This document shows, piece by piece, positions 17,076 through 25,987 of a DNA stretch of 64,000 nt; the stretch's first letter is position 1, and every line of letters starts with the position of its first letter. Source of the DNA: Ralstonia thomasii. GTDB lineage: Bacteria; Pseudomonadota; Gammaproteobacteria; Burkholderiales; Burkholderiaceae. The notes under the pieces were generated by a model that was not told where the DNA came from, searched no databases, and worked only from the letters and a program-made list of their open reading frames with translations. The stretch lies in assembly GCF_958405895.1 (NCBI RefSeq), contig NZ_CATZAR010000014.1; one strand, given 5' to 3'. Both the position numbers and the translations under genes were made by a program.

Positions 17076-18422
17076 CTAGCGGAGTGTCAGGTTTCCCTTG
17101 AAATTCGCCTTCTTCATCAAAGACTCGTACTGCTGAGACATCACGTAGGACTGCACTTGCGCCATGAAGTCCATCGTGACAACCACGATGATCAACAGGG
17201 ACGTCCCACCGAAGTAGAACGGCACATTCCAGCGCAGCACCAAGAACTCCGGCAACAGACACACCAGCGTGATGTAGATCGCACCCGCCAGGGTCAGACG
17301 CACCAGAATCTTGTCGATATACCGCGTGGTTTGCTCGCCCGGACGGATGCCCGGAATGAACGCCCCACTCTTCTTCAGGTTATCTGCCACTTCCCGGCTG
17401 TTATAAACCAGTGCGGTGTAGAAGAAACAGAAGAAGATGATCGCCGCCGCATACAGCAGGATGTAGACCGGCTGACCCGGCGACAGCGTTGCTGCCAAGT
17501 CCTTGACAACCCGTGCCACCGGATTCGTCGAGTTGCCAGCTGTAAACCAGCCCGCGATCGTGGCCGGGAACAGAATGATCGACGATGCAAAGATCGGCGG
17601 AATCACCCCGGCCATATTCAACTTCAGCGGCAGATGCGACGACTGTCCGCCATAAATCTTGTTACCAACCTGCCGCTTGGCGTAATTGACGAGGATCTTG
17701 CGCTGGCCGCGTTCGATGAACACGACCACAAACGTCACCGCACCAATAATCGCCACCACCAGGATCGCCGAGAAAATTCCCATCGAACCCGTACGCACCA
17801 GCTCGAACAGCCCGCCAATCGCGTTGGGAAGGCCTGCAGCAATCCCGCCAAAAATGATGATCGAGATCCCGTTGCCCAGACCACGCTCGGTGATCTGCTC
17901 ACCCAGCCACATCAGGAACATCGTGCCCGTCACCAGCGTGATCACCGCGGTGGCCCGGAACATCAGACCCGGATCCAGCACCAGACCGGGCTGCGCTTCC
18001 AGGGCTACTGCAATCCCTAGCGCCTGGAACGTCGCCAGGATGACCGTGCCGTAGCGCGTGTACTGCGTAATCTTGCGCTGGCCGGCCTGGCCTTCCTTCT
18101 TCAACGATTCCAGCTGCGGCAGCACGATCGTCAGCAGCTGCATGATGATCGACGCCGAGATGTACGGCATGATCCCCAACGCAAACACTGTGAAACGCGA
18201 CAGCGCGCCGCCGGAGAACAGGTTAAACATCCCGAGGATGCCACCCGACTGCCGTTGGAAAAGCTGCGCCAGTTGATCCGGATCGATACCCGGCACAGGA
18301 ATGTGCGCGCCGATCCGGTACACCAGCAATGCCAGCACCAGGAACACCAGCCGACGGCGAAGATCGCCGTACTTGGCCGTGTTCTTGGCCTGGGCCATCA
18401 CATTAGGTTTCGCCGTGGCCAA
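17076..18422 (-). CDS. secY: Protein translocase subunit SecY
   Basis: SecY is the channel subunit of the Sec translocon in the inner membrane. The 448-residue protein has ten hydrophobic helices, the N-terminal RRRLVFLVLALLVYRIGAHIPVPG segment and a plug-region FSGGALSRFTVFALGIMPYIS. The start is a TTG at 18422, supported by GGAG seven bases upstream; an internal ATG (MAQAKNTAKYG) has no such site. It follows rplO in the spc operon. Confidence 0.97.
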   Translation of the reverse strand: MATAKPNVMAQAKNTAKYGDLRRRLVFLVLALLVYRIGAHIPVPGIDPDQLAQLFQRQSGGILGMFNLFSGGALSRFTVFALGIMPYISASIIMQLLTIVLPQLESLKKEGQAGQRKITQYTRYGTVILATFQALGIAVALEAQPGLVLDPGLMFRATAVITLVTGTMFLMWLGEQITERGLGNGISIIIFGGIAAGLPNAIGGLFELVRTGSMGIFSAILVVAIIGAVTFVVVFIERGQRKILVNYAKRQVGNKIYGGQSSHLPLKLNMAGVIPPIFASSIILFPATIAGWFTAGNSTNPVARVVKDLAATLSPGQPVYILLYAAAIIFFCFFYTALVYNSREVADNLKKSGAFIPGIRPGEQTTRYIDKILVRLTLAGAIYITLVCLLPEFLVLRWNVPFYFGGTSLLIIVVVTMDFMAQVQSYVMSQQYESLMKKANFKGNLTLR

Positions 18423-18455
18423 ACGGATGCTCCGTCAGTGTGAAACAGCAGGCTA

Positions 18456-18887
18456 TTAGGCCAGCGAGCCACCGGCTGCTTCGATTGCAGCTTTCGCCCC
18501 AGCCGTCGCGCCGATACCCTTCAGAGTTACCTTCTTGTCGATCTCACCCGACAGGATCACCTTGGCGCTCTTGACCATCTCGCCAACGAGCCCGGCTTGC
18601 TTGAGGGACAGCAGATCGACTTCTTCGATCGGCAGCCCCGCCAAGTCGCCCAGACGCACTTCAGCGGTGAATTCCTTGGTCAGCGAGGTGAACCCACGCT
18701 TGGGCAGACGACGATGCAGGGGCATCTGGCCGCCTTCAAAGCCGACCTTGTGGAAACCACCCGAACGCGACTTCTGCCCCTTGTGACCACGACCAGCCGT
18801 CTTGCCCAGGCCCGAGCCAATGCCGCGACCAACGCGGCGCTTGGCGTGCTTGGAGCCGGCTGCCGGCTTCAGGTTATTCAGTTGCAT
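18456..18887 (-). CDS. rplO: 50S ribosomal protein L15
   Basis: This 143-residue protein has an N-terminal glycine and basic-rich extension (RRVGRGIGSGLGKTAGRGHKGQ) that runs into 23S rRNA, then a globular domain. It lies between rpmD and secY. Confidence 0.98.
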   Translation of the reverse strand: MQLNNLKPAAGSKHAKRRVGRGIGSGLGKTAGRGHKGQKSRSGGFHKVGFEGGQMPLHRRLPKRGFTSLTKEFTAEVRLGDLAGLPIEEVDLLSLKQAGLVGEMVKSAKVILSGEIDKKVTLKGIGATAGAKAAIEAAGGSLA

Positions 18888-18905
18888 GTTCTTCTCCGTC
18901 TTGCC

Positions 18906-19088
18906 TTAGCCGATGACCTTGACCAGGTAGGACACCTTGTTGATCATGCCGCGCACTGCGGGCGTGTCCTGCAATTCGGACACCGAGTTCATGCGGCGCA
19001 GGCCCAGGCCGCGCACCGTGGCGCGGTGGTCTTCGCGCGTACCGATCAGGCTGCGCACGAGTTGGACTTTCACGGTTTTCTGCGACAT
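18906..19088 (-). CDS. rpmD: 50S ribosomal protein L30
   Basis: This 60-residue protein reads MSQKTVKVQLVRSLIGT at the start and contains GLGLRRMNSVSELQDTPAVRGM, the family signature. The ATG at 19088 is preferred over an in-frame start 9 bases earlier because bacterial L30 begins near TVKVQLV. It lies in the spc order rpsE-rpmD-rplO. Confidence 0.97.
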   Translation of the reverse strand: MSQKTVKVQLVRSLIGTREDHRATVRGLGLRRMNSVSELQDTPAVRGMINKVSYLVKVIG

Positions 19089-19110
19089 ATCGTTCACCTA
19101 TCCCTTCGGC

Positions 19111-19629
19111 TTAGCCGAGGATCTCTTCGACCGACTTGCCACGCTTGGCGGCAACTTCGGCCGGGGTGCTCATCTTGCGCAGGCCATCCAGCGTTGCGCG
19201 CACCATGTTGTAAGGATTGGTCGAACCGTGCGACTTGGTCACGATGTTCGTCACGCCCATCACTTCGAAGATAGCGCGCATCGGGCCGCCGGCGATCACG
19301 CCGGTACCGTCCTTCGCGGGCATCATCTGCACCTTTGCGGCGCCATGCTTGCCAACCACTTCGTGCTGCAGCGTACCGTTCTTCAGCGGGACCTTGACCA
19401 TCTTGCGACGAGCCTCGTCCATTGCCTTCTGCACGGCTACGGGGACTTCCTTAGCCTTACCCTTGCCCATGCCGATACGGCCGTCGCCGTCGCCGACCAC
19501 AGTCAGAGCAGCGAAACCGAGAATCCGGCCGCCCTTGACCACCTTGGTCACACGGTTGACCGCGATCATCTTCTCGCGAAGACCGTCGTCGCGTTCGTCC
19601 CCTTGGACCTTAGGTTGAATTTTTGCCAT
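19111..19629 (-). CDS. rpsE: 30S ribosomal protein S5
   Basis: This 172-residue protein contributes to the mRNA entry tunnel and decoding fidelity. The double-stranded-RNA-binding-like N-terminal domain contains [19 protein letters not shown], and the loop [16 protein letters not shown] follows. The sequence appears wild type in the fidelity loop. It lies between rplR and rpmD. Confidence 0.98.
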
Positions 19630-19650
19630 GACGATATCCTCTATGCCGGC

Positions 19651-20007
19651 TTAGAACTTCAGGCCAGCTTCGCGTGCCGCGTCAGCCAGAGCCTTTACGC
19701 GACCGTGATAACGGAAACCCGAGCGATCGAACGCCACGGCTTCGATGCCGGCAGCCTTCGCCTTCTCAGCGATACGCTTACCCACCAGGGTGGCAGCAGC
19801 GGTGTTGCCACCGTTGCCGTTCAGTTCCTTGCGGACTTCGGCTTCCGCCGTCGAGGCCGAAGCCAGGACCTTGGTGCCGTCTTCCGAGAAGACCTGCGCA
19901 TAAATGTGCAGGTTCGTACGGTGCACAGCCAGACGGGCGACGCTCAGTTCCGCAATTTTCAGGCGGGTCTGACGTGCACGGCGCAGACGCGAGTCATTTT
20001 TGTTCAT
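19651..20007 (-). CDS. rplR: 50S ribosomal protein L18
   Basis: This 118-residue protein binds 5S rRNA in the central protuberance. It begins MNKNDSRLRRARQTRLKI, and the C-terminal FDRSGFRYHGRVKALADAAREAGL is typical. The ATG at 20007 is chosen over one 9 bases upstream. It lies between rplF and rpsE. Confidence 0.97.
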   Translation of the reverse strand: MNKNDSRLRRARQTRLKIAELSVARLAVHRTNLHIYAQVFSEDGTKVLASASTAEAEVRKELNGNGGNTAAATLVGKRIAEKAKAAGIEAVAFDRSGFRYHGRVKALADAAREAGLKF

Positions 20008-20018
20008 GATGTGCACCC

Positions 20019-20552
20019 TTACTTCTTCTTGGTTTCCTTCAGGATCACACGCTCGTCGGCGTAGCGCACACCCTTGCCCTTGTAGGGCTCAGGCGGACGA
20101 TAACCACGCACTTCAGCGGCGACCTGACCAACTTTTTGCTTGTCCGAACCCTTGATGATGATCTCGGTCTGCGTCGGCGTTTCCGCCTTCACGCCTTCCG
20201 GCATCTCATGGATCACGTCGTGCGAGAAACCGAGCTGCAGCTTCAGGGCGGTGCCCTGAACCGATGCACGATAACCCACGCCGACCAGGTTCAGCTTGCG
20301 CTCGAAGCCCGTCGTCACACCCTTGACCATGTTGGCGGTCAGGGCGCGCATCGTGCCTTGCAACGCATTGGCTTCACGCGACTCATCTGCCGGCGCGAAC
20401 GTGATCGTGCCGTTGTCGGTGTTGACCTTGACCAGCGAGTGGATCGGCTGCGTCAGCGTGCCCAACGGGCCCTTGACGGTCAGCAGACCACCAGCGAAAT
20501 TGACTTCTGCGCCCTTGGGCAGCGCGATGGGGGCCTTACCTACGCGAGACAT
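20019..20552 (-). CDS. rplF: 50S ribosomal protein L6
   Basis: This 177-residue two-domain protein lies near the factor-binding site of the 50S subunit. MSRVGKAPIALPKGAEV at the start and the C-terminal RGYRPPEPYKGKGVRYADE motif are diagnostic. It lies between rpsH and rplR. Confidence 0.98.
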   Translation of the reverse strand: MSRVGKAPIALPKGAEVNFAGGLLTVKGPLGTLTQPIHSLVKVNTDNGTITFAPADESREANALQGTMRALTANMVKGVTTGFERKLNLVGVGYRASVQGTALKLQLGFSHDVIHEMPEGVKAETPTQTEIIIKGSDKQKVGQVAAEVRGYRPPEPYKGKGVRYADERVILKETKKK

Positions 20553-20564
20553 GGTTCCCCTCCC

Positions 20565-20960
20565 TTAGGCGACGTAGCAAATGACTTCGCCACCGACACC
20601 GGTTGCGCGGGCGCGGCGGTCCGTCATCAGACCCTGAGGGGTCGAGATGATGGCGACACCCAAGCCGTTCATCACTTGCGGGATTTCATTACGGCCCTTG
20701 TACACACGCAGGCCAGGCTTCGAGACGCGCTCCAGGCGTTCGATGACCGGGCGGCCAGCGTAGTACTTCAGACCAATCGTCAGGGTGGACTTGCCACCCT
20801 GCTCGGTCACGGCGAATTCGTCGATGTAGCCTTCGTCCTTCAGGACTTTGGCGATTGCCACCTTCAGCTTCGACGACGGCATGACCACCGACGCTTTTTC
20901 CACCGCTTGCGCGTTGCGGATACGCGTCAGCATATCGGCGATCGGATCGCTCATGCTCAT
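20565..20960 (-). CDS. rpsH: 30S ribosomal protein S8
   Basis: This 131-residue protein is a primary 16S-binding protein and the usual spc-operon translational repressor. It contains SDPIADMLTRIRNAQ and ends GVGGEVICYVA. AGGAG seven bases upstream supports the first of two close ATGs (MSMSDPIAD). Confidence 0.98.
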   Translation of the reverse strand: MSMSDPIADMLTRIRNAQAVEKASVVMPSSKLKVAIAKVLKDEGYIDEFAVTEQGGKSTLTIGLKYYAGRPVIERLERVSKPGLRVYKGRNEIPQVMNGLGVAIISTPQGLMTDRRARATGVGGEVICYVA

Positions 20961-20987
20961 ACTGTTTCTCCTGTAGCCTGTGCGTGA

Positions 20988-21293
20988 TTACCAGCTGGCT
21001 TTCGTCAGACCCGGGATCTCGCCCTTGAAGGCGATCTCGCGGAGCTTGTTACGCGCCAGGCCGAACTTACGGAACGTACCGCGGGGACGACCGGTGATCG
21101 AGCAGCGGTTGCGCTGACGAGTCGGATTTGCATTGCGCGGCAGCGCTTGCAGCTTCAGACGCGCTTCGTAGCGCTCTTCTTCCGACTTGCTTTGGTCGGC
21201 CACGATGGCTTCGAGAGCGGCGCGCTTCTCAGCGTACTTGGCCACGAGCTTGGCACGCTTCTTCTCGCGTTCGATCAGAGACAATTTAGCCAC
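20988..21293 (-). CDS. rpsN: 30S ribosomal protein S14
   Basis: This is the 101-residue long form without the zinc CxxC pairs. It contains LPRNANPTRQRNRCSITGRPRG and ends GLTKASW, as in proteobacteria. It lies between rplE and rpsH. Confidence 0.98.
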   Translation of the reverse strand: MAKLSLIEREKKRAKLVAKYAEKRAALEAIVADQSKSEEERYEARLKLQALPRNANPTRQRNRCSITGRPRGTFRKFGLARNKLREIAFKGEIPGLTKASW

Positions 21294-21302
21294 GGTAACC
21301 CC

Positions 21303-21845
21303 TTAATTACGGAACGGGAACTTGAACGCGTTGAGGAGCGCCTTCGCTTCCTCGTCGTTCTTCGCAGTCGTCGTGATGCTGATATTCAGACCACGGAGTG
21401 CGTCGATCTTGTCGTATTCGATTTCGGGGAAAATGATCTGCTCTTTCACACCGATGTTGTAGTTGCCACGACCGTCGAACGCCTTACCAGACACACCACG
21501 GAAGTCGCGCACGCGGGGCAGCGACACGGTGATGAAGCGGTCCAGGAATTCGTACATGCGTTGGCCACGCAGCGTGACCATCGTGCCGATCGGGTAACCC
21601 TGGCGGATCTTGAAGCCGGCGATAGCCTTACGGGCCTTCGTGACGATGGGCTTCTGGCCAGCGATTTTGATCAGGTCGCCCGTGGCGTGCTCAATGACTT
21701 TCTTGTCATTGATGGCTTCGCCAAGACCCATGTTCAGGGTGATCTTGGTGATGCGCGGCACTTCCATCACAGACTTGTAGCCGAACTGCTTGATCAGCTC
21801 GGGCACAACCTTCTCTTTATAAAACTCTTGCAGACGTGCAGTCAT
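21303..21845 (-). CDS. rplE: 50S ribosomal protein L5
   Basis: This 180-residue protein binds 5S rRNA and contacts the P-site tRNA. It begins MTARLQEFYKEKVVPELI, and the core VPRITKITLNMGLGEA and GMNI-like RGLNISITTTAKNDEE are present. The ATG at 21845 is used instead of an upstream start because L5 proteins begin near RLQEFY. Confidence 0.97.
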   Translation of the reverse strand: MTARLQEFYKEKVVPELIKQFGYKSVMEVPRITKITLNMGLGEAINDKKVIEHATGDLIKIAGQKPIVTKARKAIAGFKIRQGYPIGTMVTLRGQRMYEFLDRFITVSLPRVRDFRGVSGKAFDGRGNYNIGVKEQIIFPEIEYDKIDALRGLNISITTTAKNDEEAKALLNAFKFPFRN

Positions 21846-21871
21846 GCTCAACTCCTCTCTATTGCCCAGAA

Positions 21872-22180
21872 TCAAGCGCCGACGGCAGCACCGGTGGTCT
21901 TCAGTACGCGCGTCTTCACGCCGCCTTCAACCTTGATGCCGACGCGCGACGGCTTGCCATTGGCATCCACGAGCGCAACGTTCGAAATATGGATGGGCAT
22001 GATCTTGTCGACCACACCACCCGTGGTACCCAGCATCGGGTTCGGGCGCACGTGCTTTTTGGCAACGTTCACGCCTTCAACCGTCACATGCTCGGCGAGC
22101 ACGGCCAGCACGGTACCTTGCTTGCCCTTGTCTTTACCGGTACGGACGATGACGCGATCGCCCTTGCGAATCTTGTTCAT
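21872..22180 (-). CDS. rplX: 50S ribosomal protein L24
   Basis: This 102-residue KOW-domain assembly-initiator protein carries MNKIRKGDRVIVRTGKDKGKQGTV-type KOW sequence at the N-terminus and GVKTRVLKTTGAAVGA at the end. It lies 11 bases after rplN. Confidence 0.97.
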   Translation of the reverse strand: MNKIRKGDRVIVRTGKDKGKQGTVLAVLAEHVTVEGVNVAKKHVRPNPMLGTTGGVVDKIMPIHISNVALVDANGKPSRVGIKVEGGVKTRVLKTTGAAVGA

Positions 22181-22191
22181 GCGGCCTCCGA

Positions 22192-22560
22192 TTACAGCAC
22201 TTCCGGCGCGAGCGACACGATCTTCATGAAGCGCTCGGTACGGAGTTCGCGAGTGACCGGCCCGAAGATACGGGTGCCGATCGGCTCAAGCTTGGTGTTC
22301 AGCAGCACGGCGGCATTGCCGTCGAACTTGATGAGCGAGCCGTCGGGACGGCGCACGCCCTTGGCGGTGCGCACCACCACGGCGTTATAGATATCGCCCT
22401 TCTTCACGCGACCACGCGGGGCAGCATCCTTGACGCTGACCTTGATGATGTCGCCGACGCTGGCGTAGCGGCGCTTCGAACCGCCCAGCACCTTGATGCA
22501 CATGACTTCACGCGCACCCGTGTTATCGGCCACTTCGAGCCGGCTTTCTGTCTGAATCAT
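22192..22560 (-). CDS. rplN: 50S ribosomal protein L14
   Basis: This 122-residue protein begins MIQTESRLEVADNTGAREV and contains the RGRVKKGDIYNAVVVRTAKG signature. It is the first gene of the spc operon and is preceded by a 268-base gap with its own strong promoter. Confidence 0.98.
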   Translation of the reverse strand: MIQTESRLEVADNTGAREVMCIKVLGGSKRRYASVGDIIKVSVKDAAPRGRVKKGDIYNAVVVRTAKGVRRPDGSLIKFDGNAAVLLNTKLEPIGTRIFGPVTRELRTERFMKIVSLAPEVL

Positions 22561-22772
22561 GGTGTTCTCGTCCCAACTTAATTCGCCAAACGCACAATGC
22601 GCAGAGGCGATCAGTCTTGGTCCCGCCGGCTGCTGGCATTGCGCCAACTGCGATTGGGTTGATCAACTTGAAGTCGGTAGCTGCCCGACGGCGATTGCCG
22701 CCTGGCCCATTCGCTTTTCCCCCTTACCCGAGCCGCCAGCATATTTGCCAGCCACCCTCACAAAGGGAAAGA

Positions 22773-22805
22773 CCGAGACTATATCACATAATCTCGGCCG
22801 TGCAA
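22773..22805 (-). promoter_or_regulatory. Sigma-70 promoter of the spc operon, with a dyad over the -10
   Basis: On the minus strand the -35 is TTGCAC (22800-22805), followed by a 16-base spacer and -10 TATAGT (22778-22783), 218 bases before rplN. A 25-base dyad (22773-22797), CCGAGATTAT / ATAGTCTCGG with one mismatch and a 5-base centre, covers the -10 and most of the spacer. It could be an operator or a chance repeat. Confidence 0.8.
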
Positions 22806-22828
22806 CAGCAAACTGCTCCGCTGTTGTT

Positions 22829-23098
22829 TTAGATCACGCGTGCAGCTTCAAGCAGACGCGACACCACCCACGACTTGGTGCGGGAGAGCGGACGCGATTC
22901 CGTGATCTCGACCTTGTCGCCTTCGTTGTACTGGTTGGCTTCGTCGTGCGCATGGTACTTCTTCGAGCGCACCACGTACTTGCCATACAGCGGATGCTTG
23001 ACGCGGTTTTCGATCAGGACCGTGACGGTCTTGTCCATCTTGTTGCTGACAACGCGACCGACGAGCGTGCGCTTCAGGGACGTTGCGGCTTCAGTCAT
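22829..23098 (-). CDS. rpsQ: 30S ribosomal protein S17
   Basis: This 89-residue OB-fold 16S-binding protein contains LVGRVVSNKMDKTVTV and the ending SRTKSWVVSRLLEA. It is the last gene of the S10 group and starts inside the rpmC stop (ATGA overlap). Confidence 0.97.
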   Translation of the reverse strand: MTEAATSLKRTLVGRVVSNKMDKTVTVLIENRVKHPLYGKYVVRSKKYHAHDEANQYNEGDKVEITESRPLSRTKSWVVSRLLEAARVI

Positions 23099-23289
23099 TT
23101 CTGGTTCCCCTTCTGGCCCAGCACGGTGCGGACACGCGCGATGTCACGACGCACCTTCTTCAGCTGGCTGGTGTTCTGCAGCTGCTGCGTCGCTTTTTGC
23201 ATGCGCAGGCCAAATTGGGCCTTCAGCAGCTCGGAGAGCTCCTGGTTCAGCCCAGCGACATCTTTGTCGCGCAGTTCGGATGCTTTCAT
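23095..23289 (-). CDS. rpmC: 50S ribosomal protein L29
   Basis: This 64-residue helical hairpin protein lies at the exit tunnel, beginning MKASELRDKDVAGLNQEL with LKKVRRDIARVRTVL near the end. It overlaps rpsQ by four bases, which implies translational coupling. Confidence 0.97.
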   Translation of the reverse strand: MKASELRDKDVAGLNQELSELLKAQFGLRMQKATQQLQNTSQLKKVRRDIARVRTVLGQKGNQK

Positions 23290-23301
23290 GGTGTGTACTC
23301 C

Positions 23302-23718
23302 TTACGTTCCGACCTGACGCACCACGAAGCTGGTCGCGATCGGCAGCTTGGCAGCGGCCAGGCGGAATGCCTCGCGTGCCAGTTCTTCGCCAACGCCGTC
23401 CATTTCGTACAGCATCTTGCCCGGCTGAATTTCAGCCACGTAGTATTCCGGGTTGCCCTTACCGTTACCCATACGGACTTCGGCAGGCTTCTTCGAGATC
23501 GGCTTGTCCGGGAAAATCCGGATCCAAATGCGGCCGCCACGCTTGATGTGACGGGTCATCGCACGACGCGCCGACTCAATCTGACGTGCGGTCAGACGGC
23601 CACGGCCCATCGCCTTCAGACCGAATTCGCCGAACGAGACCGCGTTGCCGCGCGTCGCGATACCGGTGTTACGGCCCTTCTGCTCCTTGCGGTACTTCCT
23701 GCGCTTAGGTTGCAGCAT
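23302..23718 (-). CDS. rplP: 50S ribosomal protein L16
   Basis: This 138-residue protein lies near the A site and the base of the L7/L12 stalk. It begins MLQPKRRKYRKEQKGRN and includes RAMTRHIKRGGRIWIRIFPD and KGNPEYYVAEIQPGK. It starts 2 bases after the rpsC stop. Confidence 0.98.
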   Translation of the reverse strand: MLQPKRRKYRKEQKGRNTGIATRGNAVSFGEFGLKAMGRGRLTARQIESARRAMTRHIKRGGRIWIRIFPDKPISKKPAEVRMGNGKGNPEYYVAEIQPGKMLYEMDGVGEELAREAFRLAAAKLPIATSFVVRQVGT

Positions 23719-23720
23719 GT

Positions 23721-24509
23721 TTATTCTCCAGTCTTCGCGTCGGTGCCACGACGGGCACCCGCACCAGCACCGCGGCGCTGACCGGCCGGGCGACCTTCGC
23801 CCTCACGGCGACGACCTTCCGGGCGACCCGGACGCTTGCGACGCTCTTCTTGCGGCTCTTCCACGACGGGTGCGTCGTTGCGACCGAGATGGTCACCCTT
23901 GTACACCCACACCTTGACACCGATGATGCCGTAGGTGGTTTCCGCTTCGGAGAAGCCGTAGTCGATATCGGCGCGCAGCGTGTGCAGGGGCACACGGCCT
24001 TCGCGGTACCACTCGGTACGAGCGATTTCGATGCCGTTCAGACGGCCCGAGCTCATGATCTTGATGCCTTGGGCACCCAGACGCATCGCGTTCTGCATCG
24101 CGCGCTTCATAGCGCGACGGAACATGATGCGGCGCTCAAGCTGCTGCGTGATCGAATCTGCGATCAGCTGCGCATCGACTTCCGGCTTGCGGATTTCTTC
24201 GATGTTCACGTGCACGGGCACGCCCATGCGACGCTGCAGTTCAGCCTTCAGCAGTTCGATGTCCTCGCCCTTCTTGCCGATCACCACGCCCGGACGCGAG
24301 CTGTAAATGGTGATACGGGCATTCTTGGCCGGACGCTCGATGACCACGCGGCCCACCGACGCGTTCTTCAGCTTCTTCTTCAGAAACTCGCGAACCTCGA
24401 TGTCTTCCTTGAGCATGCCGGCAAACTGGGTGTTGCTCGCGTACCAACGCGATGCCCAGTTACGGCTGACAGCCAGACGGAAGCCAGTCGGATGAATCTT
24501 CTGTCCCAT
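23721..24509 (-). CDS. rpsC: 30S ribosomal protein S3
   Basis: This 262-residue protein of the 30S head and mRNA entry helicase site has a KH domain with IYSSRPGVVIGKKGEDIE and the C-terminal domain LGAQGIKIMSSGRLNG. An Arg/Gly/Glu-rich tail of about 45 residues is longer than in E. coli (233 residues), as is usual in this group. Confidence 0.98.
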   Translation of the reverse strand: MGQKIHPTGFRLAVSRNWASRWYASNTQFAGMLKEDIEVREFLKKKLKNASVGRVVIERPAKNARITIYSSRPGVVIGKKGEDIELLKAELQRRMGVPVHVNIEEIRKPEVDAQLIADSITQQLERRIMFRRAMKRAMQNAMRLGAQGIKIMSSGRLNGIEIARTEWYREGRVPLHTLRADIDYGFSEAETTYGIIGVKVWVYKGDHLGRNDAPVVEEPQEERRKRPGRPEGRRREGEGRPAGQRRGAGAGARRGTDAKTGE

Positions 24510-24518
24510 CGTGACCCC

Positions 24519-24848
24519 TTAGTTGCCCAGCGTCACAGTGATGTGACAGGTTTGTTTCTCGATGCGGTTGCCACGGCCCTTCGCACGCGCCGTGAAGCGC
24601 TTGAGCGACGTGGCCTTGTCGATGTAGATCGACTTGACCTTCAGCTCGTCGATGTCGGCGCCTTCATTGTGCTCGGCGTTCGCGATGGCGGACTCAACCA
24701 CCTTCTTCACGATGCCAGCCGCCTTCTTCGGGCTGAACGTCAGCACGTTGAGCGCGCGCTCGATCGACAGGCCGCGAATCTGGTCAGCGACCAGGCGCGT
24801 CTTCTGTGCGGAGATACGGGCGCCGCGATGAATCGCTTTAACTTCCAT
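24519..24848 (-). CDS. rplV: 50S ribosomal protein L22
   Basis: This 109-residue protein has a beta-hairpin that lines the exit tunnel. AIHRGARISAQKTRLVAD and the C-terminal FTARAKGRGNRIEKQTCHI match the family; macrolide-resistance duplications in the hairpin are not seen. Confidence 0.97.
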   Translation of the reverse strand: MEVKAIHRGARISAQKTRLVADQIRGLSIERALNVLTFSPKKAAGIVKKVVESAIANAEHNEGADIDELKVKSIYIDKATSLKRFTARAKGRGNRIEKQTCHITVTLGN

Positions 24849-24857
24849 GATTGCCCC

Positions 24858-25133
24858 TTATCGCTTCGCTTTCTTGTCGGCAGCGTGGCCCTTGAACGTA
24901 CGCGTGAGCGCAAATTCGCCGAGCTTGTGGCCAACCATGTTTTCCGTGACATACACGGGCACGTGCTGACGGCCGTTGTGAACGGCGATCGTCAGGCCGA
25001 TGAAGTCCGGCAGAATGGTCGAACGACGCGACCACGTCTTGATGGGCTTCTTGTCCTTCGTCTGCACTGCCGCCTCAACCTTCTTCAGCAGGTGGGCGTC
25101 AATGAAAGGACCCTTTTTTACGGAACGAGTCAT
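24858..25133 (-). CDS. rpsS: 30S ribosomal protein S19
   Basis: This 91-residue head protein begins MTRSVKKGPFIDAHLLKKV and includes TWSRRSTILPDFIG and HNGRQHVPVYVTENMVGHKLGE, all diagnostic. It lies between rplB and rplV. Confidence 0.98.
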   Translation of the reverse strand: MTRSVKKGPFIDAHLLKKVEAAVQTKDKKPIKTWSRRSTILPDFIGLTIAVHNGRQHVPVYVTENMVGHKLGEFALTRTFKGHAADKKAKR

Positions 25134-25154
25134 ATCTAAGCTCCTACCTACCGA

Positions 25155-25985
25155 TTAACGCTTGTGACGGCGCTGAACGATCATGCTGTCAGTGCGCTTG
25201 TTACGACGGGTGCGGTAGCCCTTGGTCGGCGTGCCCCACGGGGACACCGGATCACGGCCTGCTGCAGTCTTGCCTTCACCACCACCATGCGGGTGGTCGA
25301 CCGGGTTCATCACCACACCGCGAACGGTCGGGCGAATACCGCGCCAACGGGTTGCACCGGCCTTGCCGATCTGGCGCAGGCTGTGCTCTTCGTTGCCGAC
25401 TTCACCAATGGTCGCGCGGCACTCGATGTGCACGCGGCGCACCTCACCCGAGCGCAGACGCACTTGAGCGTAGATGCCTTCGCGAGCCAGCAGCACGGCG
25501 GACGTACCGGCCGAACGGGCAACTTGAGCGCCCTTGCCCGGCAGGATTTCCACGCAGTGGATCGTCGTACCGACCGGGATGTTGCGGATCGGCAGGTTGT
25601 TACCGGCCTTGATCGGCGCTTCCGAGCCGTTAGCGATGGCTTGGCCAACCACAGCGCCCTTCGGGGCGATGATGTAGCGGCGCTCGCCGTCAGCGAACAG
25701 CACGAGCGCGATGTTGGCGCTACGGTTCGGATCGTATTCCAGACGTTCGATCTTGGCCGGAATACCGTCCTTATCGTTACGCTTGAAGTCGACGACGCGA
25801 TAGTGATGCTTGTGACCACCACCCTTATGACGGGTGGTGATGTGGCCGTTGTTGTTACGACCCGACTTCTGGATTTGCTTTTCCAGCAGCGGAGCGTGCG
25901 GCGCGCCCTTGTGAAGGTCGGGGTTAACGACCTTCACCATCGAGCGGCGGCCCGGCGATGTCGGCTTGGTTTTGACGAGTGCCAT
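25155..25985 (-). CDS. rplB: 50S ribosomal protein L2
   Basis: This 276-residue protein is required for subunit joining and peptidyl-transferase activity. The conserved histidine region VDHPHGGGEGKTAAGRDPVSPWG is near residues 226-248. It lies between rplW and rpsS. Confidence 0.98.
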   Translation of the reverse strand: MALVKTKPTSPGRRSMVKVVNPDLHKGAPHAPLLEKQIQKSGRNNNGHITTRHKGGGHKHHYRVVDFKRNDKDGIPAKIERLEYDPNRSANIALVLFADGERRYIIAPKGAVVGQAIANGSEAPIKAGNNLPIRNIPVGTTIHCVEILPGKGAQVARSAGTSAVLLAREGIYAQVRLRSGEVRRVHIECRATIGEVGNEEHSLRQIGKAGATRWRGIRPTVRGVVMNPVDHPHGGGEGKTAAGRDPVSPWGTPTKGYRTRRNKRTDSMIVQRRHKR

Positions 25986-25987
25986 GA

